Shown here in pieces: positions 21,427-27,229 of a stretch of DNA of 27,229 bases. The stretch is from an uncultured Clostridia bacterium (GTDB lineage: Bacteria > Bacillota > Clostridia > Christensenellales > UBA1242). The position numbers were made by a program, and so were the translations under genes. The stretch is taken from contig CANQRE010000006.1 in assembly GCA_947626175.1 (NCBI GenBank), forward strand, positions 1-27,229. Direction: 5' to 3'. Below the pieces are notes generated by a model that did not search any database, was not told the DNA's origin, and was given only the letters and a program-made list of their open reading frames with translations. Within the stretch, counting starts at the first letter, position 1; every line of letters starts with the position of its first letter.

Positions 21427-24411
21427 TTATTTTGTCAAAAAGTCAGCCGCTTCTTCTGCTCGCAAATTGAAATCTGCCACTTCATCGGCAACTGCTGGGT
21501 TTAGGTCAGTTCTTTTTAGCGGTGCATTTTGAATTTGCTTTGCGCATTCGGCAAGAATCTTTTTAAGAGAACTTGCGTCAATGTTTTCAGGCAAAGTGCC
21601 TAAAATTTGAGATTGACTTGCTGAAAACTGATCGATGAGCGCTTGCCGATGCTCTTCAACGCATTTGTGAGAAAGAATGTCGTTTGTGGCTTTGACAACA
21701 TAGCCAAGATAATCTGTTGTTTTTTCAACTGCCTGATCGGATTTTTCACTCAAAGCAGGATAGAATGAAAATGCTTCCCTTTCAAGCAAAAGTTGCTGCT
21801 CTTTTGCATCGATTTCATCTTTTTGAGACATATATTCCTTTCGAGTCATGTTGCCAATTTTGTCAAGTTCAGTGTCACAGTTTTGCAATTTTTCTTTTAC
21901 AAATTCATCAAGTTTTGCCTTGCGATCCAAAGCAAACTGCTTTGGACTTGTTTGGATTTCCTGGCTGAAGAGTTTGATTTTTTCAAAGATGTCATATTGC
22001 TTTTCGTGCATGATAAGCTGCCCAATATGTTCATAATCCTTTTCCCCTTCAATTTCGTCAGGAACCAAGTTTATCACTTCGTCAAGGTCGGCAAGAAATG
22101 CGAGATAATATAAGTCAAGCATTTGCTCCCTTGGAAGAAGCCTTGCCATTTTGTCAAGCGAGTCCATATCATACGCTTTGCCAAGCAAAAGATGTGTTTT
22201 GATGTGCTGAATTGCCCTGTCATAATCAACAACTTCAACGCTGTCGTCATCCACCGAGTCGCCACCTTTTGGCTTAAGGGTGTTAAGATTTTCAAGCATT
22301 GCAAGTTCTTCTTCTGAAAGTTTTTCAACATCGATTTCATCATATTCTGGCGGATTTTTTATCACTTCAATCACATCGATTGATCTGCGTCTTGCATAGC
22401 CATTTCGTTCGGATGATTTTTTTGCGGTGTCGCCCCATGACTTTCCAGCAATTGTGAACATGATTGCATTATATGATTTTGCAAACTTTGTTTTTTCGTT
22501 TGTTGAAACATACACTTCGCTGAAAAGAGCCTTCAAAAACTCAGGATTGAGTTGAAGCACAGAAAGATTTGTTTGAAGCATTTTTGTGACTGTTGCTGGA
22601 GAATAGTTTTCAAGCAAAATCTTCAAGTTGGCAGACACATTGTTTTGATTATATCCCCCAAAAAGCTTTTGATTTTTTGCTGAAACACATCGATTTGCAT
22701 TCATTTCGCCGCGAACATATTCAATGTCGCCAAGTTTTTTGACAAATTTGTCGGGAGCGTTGATTTGTGCAGCCGAAGCTGAAAGAATTGCCATTTTTTC
22801 ACCAAGTTGGTCAAGATTTGTGTATAGCAAAAATCCATCTTCTTCCAAAAGCATGAGTGCAAACTTGTTAAACGCTTCGCGGCCATATTGATTTATGATC
22901 CTTTGCTTTATCGATGACGAGTCAACACGCGATGTGACATAATTTATAACCAGCGATGGCTTGCTTGCCAAAAGCATTTTGCCAAGATGAAGTGACAGTG
23001 CGTTTTCAAGGCTGTGATCAGCTGATGAAACAACATATTTGCCGTCTTTTTCAACAAGTCCAAATTTTTTGAACTCATCGATGTTGTTTTTGATAAATCC
23101 TTGAATTTCAGGGCTTTCAAGCACTTGAGCATCATACATATAAGTCAAAAATTCAATTGTTTTGTCAATTCCGTCCCTTTCAATTTCCAAAACAGTTGTT
23201 GCCGCATTTTTGAGCATATCCAAAATTGTGATTTCTTCTTCATTTGGGAAAAGCTGTTTAAGACTTGAAATGATTGACTCAATGTTGTCGGCGGTTTTTG
23301 TGAAGTTTTTGTTTTTGAGCTTTGTTTGAACAAGAACGCCTTCGTTTTCATTCAAAATTTTGCTCATCAAAATTTGTTCTTTTGTGATTTCACGCTGTCT
23401 AAGTTTTTGAATTGCTTGGTCAATTGTTGTTGTGTTTCCCCACAAAGTTTTGTAAACAACTGGGCTGAGAATGTCCTGCTCAATAACAGATGTTTCTCTT
23501 AAAAATTCTTCGATGATTGCAACTTTGTCAAGGCTGTCAATAACGGCACTTTTAACGTTGTCAACGCTCTTTTTTGTTTCCTTAAGTTCGCATAGGTCAA
23601 GCACTTTGTTGATCACATCAAATGTTTCATCGTTGACTGAGTTTTCATAATATTTGTTAAAAACAGAAATAACTGCGGTCAAAATTCTTGAATCGGTTTC
23701 TTCCCTAAGCTGTTTTACACGCTCATTTAAAGCATTGACTTTTTCCCTGTGATCCATTGAAGCGAATTTGAAAGAATATGCTTGGCGTTCACGCTCGGCA
23801 GCTTCAAATTTTTCAAGTTGTTTTTGTTTTTCAGCTTGAACCAAAGTTTCGAGATCGGATTCAAGTTGATCTTTTTGATGTTCGATGTCAATTTTGGCAT
23901 TTTTTACACAATCTTTTGCTGTGATCAAAAGATCTTTAATCATTGTTAGGGGCAATTTGTCTTCAAGAAGCATGTTTTCCAATCCCTTTAGATGTAAAAG
24001 CTCATTTATCTCACTGGCGTCCATATTGCTTGTGTCAATTTTGCCGGGATATGATTTTGGCTGTTGTCCGTTTGCAAGGTCTGTCAGATTGTCTGAAATT
24101 TGTGAAGAAACAATTTTTATTGCCTTTTCAAATTGTTGCAATGATATTTCAGAATATATTTTTTCGATATAATTTTTTATATCATCAACAAGAGCTATGT
24201 TCACAGTTAAAAAATTTTTGGAAGTTAAAACTTGTTTTCCAAAATCTGTGCTAACATTAAACCACTTTGACATAATTTCTGGGTTGCAATTTTCGAGATA
24301 TCTGGCAAAAGAATTAAGGCTTTTGATTTGCCTTTCCAGCATTTGTTTTTGCCTTTGCAATTGGCGAATTTGCTGTTGCTGCTCAGTTTCTTGTTTGCGT
24401 TTTTGTTTCAT
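21427..24411 (-). CDS. Unrecognised 994-aa helix-rich protein, first gene of a two-gene unit
   Basis: No family recognised. It has no signal peptide, transmembrane helix, P-loop or other catalytic motif that I can see. Residues 1-35 form a Gln/Lys/Arg-rich coiled coil (QQQQIRQLQRQKQMLERQIK). Residues about 165-240 form a second one (HQKDQLESDLETLVQAEKQK). Long helical stretches follow. A basic patch, ERNGYARRRS (near 668-677), leads into an acidic, probably disordered region (about 685-730, GGDSVDDDSVEVVDYD), and further charged helices reach the C-terminus. The ATG at 24411 has GGAG 5 bases upstream. A consensus promoter precedes it and a terminator follows the downstream partner, so this is an independent, probably well expressed unit. 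A cytoplasmic scaffold or large helical assembly protein is a guess. Confidence 0.85.
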   Translation of the reverse strand: MKQKRKQETEQQQQIRQLQRQKQMLERQIKSLNSFARYLENCNPEIMSKWFNVSTDFGKQVLTSKNFLTVNIALVDDIKNYIEKIYSEISLQQFEKAIKIVSSQISDNLTDLANGQQPKSYPGKIDTSNMDASEINELLHLKGLENMLLEDKLPLTMIKDLLITAKDCVKNAKIDIEHQKDQLESDLETLVQAEKQKQLEKFEAAERERQAYSFKFASMDHREKVNALNERVKQLREETDSRILTAVISVFNKYYENSVNDETFDVINKVLDLCELKETKKSVDNVKSAVIDSLDKVAIIEEFLRETSVIEQDILSPVVYKTLWGNTTTIDQAIQKLRQREITKEQILMSKILNENEGVLVQTKLKNKNFTKTADNIESIISSLKQLFPNEEEITILDMLKNAATTVLEIERDGIDKTIEFLTYMYDAQVLESPEIQGFIKNNIDEFKKFGLVEKDGKYVVSSADHSLENALSLHLGKMLLASKPSLVINYVTSRVDSSSIKQRIINQYGREAFNKFALMLLEEDGFLLYTNLDQLGEKMAILSASAAQINAPDKFVKKLGDIEYVRGEMNANRCVSAKNQKLFGGYNQNNVSANLKILLENYSPATVTKMLQTNLSVLQLNPEFLKALFSEVYVSTNEKTKFAKSYNAIMFTIAGKSWGDTAKKSSERNGYARRRSIDVIEVIKNPPEYDEIDVEKLSEEELAMLENLNTLKPKGGDSVDDDSVEVVDYDRAIQHIKTHLLLGKAYDMDSLDKMARLLPREQMLDLYYLAFLADLDEVINLVPDEIEGEKDYEHIGQLIMHEKQYDIFEKIKLFSQEIQTSPKQFALDRKAKLDEFVKEKLQNCDTELDKIGNMTRKEYMSQKDEIDAKEQQLLLEREAFSFYPALSEKSDQAVEKTTDYLGYVVKATNDILSHKCVEEHRQALIDQFSASQSQILGTLPENIDASSLKKILAECAKQIQNAPLKRTDLNPAVADEVADFNLRAEEAADFLTK

Positions 24412-24423
24412 GTTTTCTCCTTA

Positions 24424-24436
24424 GTGATATATTCAC
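24424..24436. promoter_or_regulatory. Operator-like dyad at the start of the unknown unit
   Basis: GTGATATATTCAC: 4-bp arms GTGA / TCAC around a 5-base AT centre. It lies just after the -10 hexamer, over the predicted transcription start and ahead of the ribosome site. A repressor could bind here, but a 4-bp arm repeat can arise by chance in AT-rich DNA. Confidence 0.3.
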
Positions 24437-24442
24437 CTGTTT

Positions 24443-24471
24443 ATTATAAAATTATTACGGCCTTTTGTCAA
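24443..24471 (-). promoter_or_regulatory. Perfect-consensus sigma-A promoter for the unknown two-gene unit
   Basis: Minus strand: TTGACA (24471-24466), exactly 17 bases, TATAAT (24448-24443). Both hexamers and the spacing match the housekeeping consensus in full, the best match in the window. The leader to the ATG at 24411 is about 25 bases. Confidence 0.85.
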
Positions 24472-24482
24472 TATCAAAACAT

Positions 24483-24509
24483 AAAAAAATCGACTTCTTC
24501 AAGCCGATT
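24483..24509 (-). terminator. Intrinsic terminator of rpsB-tsf
   Basis: Minus strand: AATCGGCTT, loop GAAG, AAGTCGATT (9-bp stem with one G-U pair), then a T-run to 24483. It starts about 13 bases after the tsf stop and ends just before the -35 of the next promoter. Confidence 0.85.
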
Positions 24510-24521
24510 TTTTTTATTTTT

Positions 24522-25175
24522 TTATTGATTTTTGCCAGACATTTTTGCAACTTCTTCAGCAAGATTGTCTTGGCGTTTTTCAAGGCCTTCACCCATTTCA
24601 TAACGAACAAAACGTCTAACTGAAATTTTTTCGCCTGTTGTGAGTGTGGCTTCATTGAGCACTTGTTGAATTGACTTTGAACTGTCCTTGACAAATGCTT
24701 GGTCAAGAAGGCAGAAATCTTGATAGAATTTTACCACTCTTCCTTCAACCATTTTTTCAATGATTTTTTCAGGTTTTCCTTCATTGAGTGCTTGAGCGCG
24801 AAGAATTGATTTTTCCTTTTCAAGCACATCAGCAGGAACTTCATCCCTTGAAACATATTTTGGATTTGCTGCTGCAATTTGCATTGCAATGTCCTTTACA
24901 AGAAGATTGAAAGCTTCAGTTCTTGCAACAAAGTCAGTTTCGCAGTTCACTTCAACAAGCACGCCAATTTTTCCGCCCATGTGAATATATGCTGAAACAA
25001 CACCTTCCGAAGCAATTCTGCCCTGCTTTTTTGATGCAGCTGCAATTCCTTTTTCACGGAGCCACTCGGTTGCTTTTTCAAAATTTCCATCACACTCAGT
25101 GAGAGCTTTTTTGCAATCCATCATTCCGGCATTTGTTCTTGCACGAAGTTCGGCAACATCTTTTGCTGTAAACAT
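24522..25175 (-). CDS. tsf: Translation elongation factor Ts (short form)
   Basis: Nucleotide exchange factor for EF-Tu. The 217-residue product starts with the UBA-like domain (VAELRARTNAGMMDCKKALT) and has the EF-Tu-contacting motif CETDFVART. The C-terminal core is DQAFVKDSSKSIQQVLNEAT with KISVRRFVRYEMGEG. It is a short EF-Ts, lacking one core subdomain of the E. coli protein (283), as in several Firmicutes and Thermus. The ATG at 25175 has AGGAG upstream and lies 5 bases after rpsB. The rpsB-tsf unit ends in a terminator. Confidence 0.97.
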   Translation of the reverse strand: MFTAKDVAELRARTNAGMMDCKKALTECDGNFEKATEWLREKGIAAASKKQGRIASEGVVSAYIHMGGKIGVLVEVNCETDFVARTEAFNLLVKDIAMQIAAANPKYVSRDEVPADVLEKEKSILRAQALNEGKPEKIIEKMVEGRVVKFYQDFCLLDQAFVKDSSKSIQQVLNEATLTTGEKISVRRFVRYEMGEGLEKRQDNLAEEVAKMSGKNQ

Positions 25176-25180
25176 TTTGT

Positions 25181-26080
25181 TTATTCTCCTTTTGTTTCAG
25201 TTTTTGCTTTTGCCTTTGCTTTTGGCTCAGCTGTTGGAGCTTTTTCTTCGCTCACAACCTTTTTTGCAGGTTTTTTGCGTGGAGCCTTTTTCTCCTTGTC
25301 TTCAGGCTTTACGTCATCAACAGTGATGGCTTTCATTGCCTCTTCAAGATTTACGGCTTCCTCTTCGCTTGCTGGGGCTGTTTCTTGTGTCATGGAAACG
25401 CCTTCCTTTGCTTCAATAACTGCATCTGCAATTGCCGAAGCAATCAGCTTTACTGACCTTATGGCATCATCATTGCCTGGGATCACATAATTTATTCCTG
25501 TTGGGTCACAGTTTGTGTCAACAAGACCAACAAGTGGAATGTGAAGCGACACAGCTTCCTTTACGCAAATATGCTCATTTGATGGGTCAACCACAAAAAT
25601 CACACCTGGCATTTCACGCATATCTTTGATTCCGCCAAGATTTTTTTCAAGCTTGTCCCTTTCAGCTTTGAGTGCAGCAACTTCCTTTTTTGGAAGAAGT
25701 TCAAACTCACCAACTTTTTCCATTTGATTGAGTTTGTTAAGCCTTTCGATACGTTTTAAGATGGTTTTAAAGTTTGTAAGGCATCCGCCAAGCCAACGAG
25801 AGTTCACATAGAACATTCCGCAGCGTTCAGCTTCTTCCTTTATGGCTTCCTGAGCCTGTTTTTTTGTTCCCACAAAGAGAACACTTTTTCCTGCAGCAAC
25901 GGTGTCACGAACAAATGTGTATGCTTGATCAATAAGTTCGCTTGTTTTTTCAAGGTTAAGAATATGAATGTCATTTCTTGCCATGAAAATGTATGGCTTC
26001 ATTTTTGGATTCCACTTGCGTGTTTGATGACCAAAATGCACACCGGCTTCAAGAAGTTGTTTCATTGAAATAACCGACAT
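25181..26080 (-). CDS. rpsB: 30S ribosomal protein S2 with a long C-terminal tail
   Basis: Structural protein of the small subunit, needed for S1 docking in many bacteria. The 299-residue product has the canonical core (MKQLLEAGVHFGHQTRKWNP, YVNSRWLGGCLTNFKTILKR, IPLVGLVDTNCDPTGINYVI), which ends near residue 225. A tail of about 70 residues follows: first acidic (QETAPASEEEAVNLEEAMKA), then rich in Lys, Ala, Pro and Glu (KKAPRKKPAKKVVSEEKAP). Most bacterial S2 proteins are 230-260 residues. The ATG at 26080 has GGAGG 7 bases upstream. A promoter and a leader of about 127 bases with hairpins precede it. Confidence 0.97.
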   Translation of the reverse strand: MSVISMKQLLEAGVHFGHQTRKWNPKMKPYIFMARNDIHILNLEKTSELIDQAYTFVRDTVAAGKSVLFVGTKKQAQEAIKEEAERCGMFYVNSRWLGGCLTNFKTILKRIERLNKLNQMEKVGEFELLPKKEVAALKAERDKLEKNLGGIKDMREMPGVIFVVDPSNEHICVKEAVSLHIPLVGLVDTNCDPTGINYVIPGNDDAIRSVKLIASAIADAVIEAKEGVSMTQETAPASEEEAVNLEEAMKAITVDDVKPEDKEKKAPRKKPAKKVVSEEKAPTAEPKAKAKAKTETKGE

Positions 26081-26207
26081 TGTTTTTCCTCCTTTCGTTT
26101 TTTGTCTTCCCTTAACCTTTTGTGCTTTTCCTAGAACCTTCGCTTTGACACAAAAGCGAAAGCAACGATTGGAAAAATAGGTCTAAGGTGCTATTTGTCT
26201 CAATGAC
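26081..26207 (-). ncRNA. Candidate structured leader of rpsB-tsf mRNA
   Basis: From the predicted start at about 26207 to the rpsB ATG there are about 127 non-coding bases. Two hairpins are clear on the minus strand: TTTGTC / GACAAA with a 5-base loop (26210-26194, the 5' arm beginning at about the start site) and TTCGCTTT / AAAGCGAA with a 6-base loop (26160-26139). The flanks TTTTTCC and GGAAAAG and the segments AGACC and GGTTCT could pair to enclose the second hairpin in a longer arm. Autoregulation of rpsB-tsf by S2 through its leader is known in E. coli; whether this leader does the same is inferred. No T-run follows a stem, so control would act at translation. Confidence 0.5.
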
Positions 26208-26213
26208 AAAATG

Positions 26214-26242
26214 ATTTTAGCAGATTTGAAAAAATATTGCAA
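26214..26242 (-). promoter_or_regulatory. Sigma-A-type promoter for rpsB-tsf
   Basis: Minus strand: -35 TTGCAA (26242-26237), 17-base spacer, -10 TAAAAT (26219-26214) with extended -10 TGC. The same -35 and extended -10 style is used at the rimP promoter. Strong candidate for constitutive high expression. Confidence 0.68.
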
Positions 26243-26306
26243 GTAAAATGTTTAAATAACTTGAAATATAATCAATTTTTTTTAGTTACTTGTTTTAAAA
26301 TCAAAC

Positions 26307-26337
26307 AAAAAAAGCAGCGGTATTAAACCACTGCTTT
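26307..26337 (-). terminator. Intrinsic terminator of secF
   Basis: Minus strand: AAAGCAGTGGT, 5-base loop TTAAT, ACCGCTGCTTT (11-bp stem with one G-T pair), then a T-run to 26307. The secF stop codon TAA lies at the loop, so the stem uses the last codons of the gene. Confidence 0.82.
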
Positions 26338-27229
26338 GTCCTCGTTCTTTTGAACTTTTGGAGTTTTTTTGCGTTTCCTTGGCTTGTAAGCAATTGCCCA
26401 AAGGCCTGGAGTGAGAAACACTGAGCTATAAAATCCAGCCAAAATTCCAACAACAATTGGAATTGCAAAATCACGAATATCGCTAACTCCAATGATTGCA
26501 ACAAGCGCAATTGTCACAAATGTTGTCAGCGTTGTGAAAATGCTTCGGGTCATTGTTTCCTTTACGGAGTTGTTTGCAATCACTGAGTTTGGAGCATTGT
26601 CATATTTTCCAGAGCGGCCGTTTTCACGAATTCGGTCAAAGATAACAATTGTGTTGTTGATTGAATAACCGAGAATTGTGACAAGTGCGGCAATGAATGA
26701 CGCATTGATTGTCACGCGGAAAATAAGCATGAACGAAGTTGTGACCAAAAGGTCATGGAAAAGAGCCAAAATGGTTGCAAGTCCGCTTGTCAGTTCAAAT
26801 CTGATGGCAACATAAACCAAAATAAGAGCAAGTGCAACGAGCATTGCAATAAATGCGTTCATAAGTAGCTCCCCACTTGCAGATGGAGTTGTTGTTCCGT
26901 TTGAAGCAACCGCAAATTCGCTGTTTATGCCTTGATATCCAAATTCGGCAACGAGATCATCCCTGATTTGATTGTTCATCACTTCAATTTCACTTGAACT
27001 TGCCCCGTCCAAGTTTTGATATTTGACAATCACAGCTTGTCCTTCCAAAACATCAAGTTGTTCAATGTCAATTGTTGAAGTTTGAAAAACGCTTGGAGCA
27101 AGACCGTGCAAAGCAAGCACTTTTTCAATTTTTTGTTGCATGAGCTGATAGTCAGCATCCTTGTTTATGTCAAACTTTTGAGCGGAAGCAATTTCGCCGC
27201 CGTTGTTGGCATAAATCTTCATGATTGAT
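26323..27229 (-). CDS. secF: Protein translocase subunit SecF (5' end beyond window)
   Basis: SecF, with SecD, uses the proton gradient to help proteins emerge from the SecYEG channel. The visible 301 residues begin SIMKIYANNGGEI, which reads as the continuation of the family motif DFTGGS, so the first transmembrane helix lies outside the window. The ATG at 27222 is internal, not the start. A periplasmic domain (to about residue 115) is followed by five transmembrane helices with VAIRFELTSGLATILALFHD and SINNTIVIFDRIRENGRSGK. The C-terminal tail is basic. It could be a separate SecF or the second half of a SecDF fusion. It ends in its own terminator, upstream of rpsB. Confidence 0.93.
   Translation of the reverse strand, partial: SIMKIYANNGGEIASAQKFDINKDADYQLMQQKIEKVLALHGLAPSVFQTSTIDIEQLDVLEGQAVIVKYQNLDGASSSEIEVMNNQIRDDLVAEFGYQGINSEFAVASNGTTTPSASGELLMNAFIAMLVALALILVYVAIRFELTSGLATILALFHDLLVTTSFMLIFRVTINASFIAALVTILGYSINNTIVIFDRIRENGRSGKYDNAPNSVIANNSVKETMTRSIFTTLTTFVTIALVAIIGVSDIRDFAIPIVVGILAGFYSSVFLTPGLWAIAYKPRKRKKTPKVQKNEDKAVV

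Noticed and set aside
24412..24521. A hidden pyrH between tsf and the unknown unit
   Set aside because: The gap is only about 110 bases and is filled by a terminator and a promoter; neither unknown protein has the UMP kinase motifs.
1..27229. tRNA or rRNA genes, CRISPR arrays, insertion sequences, prophage genes
   Set aside because: Looked for on both strands; no cloverleaf-like or repeat-spacer pattern, transposase or integrase motif was found. The window is densely packed with core genes.

Overview
The window is a compact, AT-rich stretch of bacterial chromosome in which every gene I can support lies on the minus strand. The gene order is the conserved Firmicutes translation/transcription neighbourhood joined to a sporulation locus. 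A complete spoIIIAA-AH set shows an endospore former of the class Clostridia or a relative. Departures from the usual gene order and some reduced proteins suggest an uncultivated lineage; I cannot name a genus.

In transcription order (right to left): the end of secF with a terminator; rpsB-tsf with its own promoter, leader and terminator; a self-contained two-gene unit of unrecognised proteins (994 and 256 aa) with a perfect consensus sigma-A-type promoter and its own terminator, at the place where pyrH usually lies; frr-uppS-cdsA-rseP and a 511-aa PolC-derived protein; a new promoter, then rimP-nusA-ylxR-ylxQ-infB-rbfA-nrnA-truB-nfo-like; efp with promoter and terminator; spoIIIAA-AH with a possible SigE-type promoter; a new promoter and asp23-nusB-xseA-xseB-proS, with proS running off the left edge.

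The genes serve translation (S2, EF-Ts, RRF, IF2, RbfA, RimP, EF-P, TruB, ProS), transcription termination (NusA, NusB), envelope precursors (UppS, CdsA), DNA maintenance (exonuclease VII, Nfo-like, PolC-derived exonuclease), RNA turnover (NrnA) and forespore engulfment-stage secretion (SpoIIIA). Many neighbours overlap by 4 bases (ATGA) or sit within about 20 bases, so translational coupling is likely.

Four items stand out. (1) At the polC position sits a protein with the PolC N-terminal region, OB domain and proofreading exonuclease but no PHP or polymerase domain. (2) The two-gene unknown unit between tsf and frr has very strong signals. (3) rseP has a deletion of about 35 bases that removes the region after its PxPxxD motif and shifts the frame. 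(4) SpoIIIAH lacks most of its membrane segment and its linker. dxr and pyrH are missing from their usual positions. Database searches were not possible; identifications rest on motifs, lengths and gene order.
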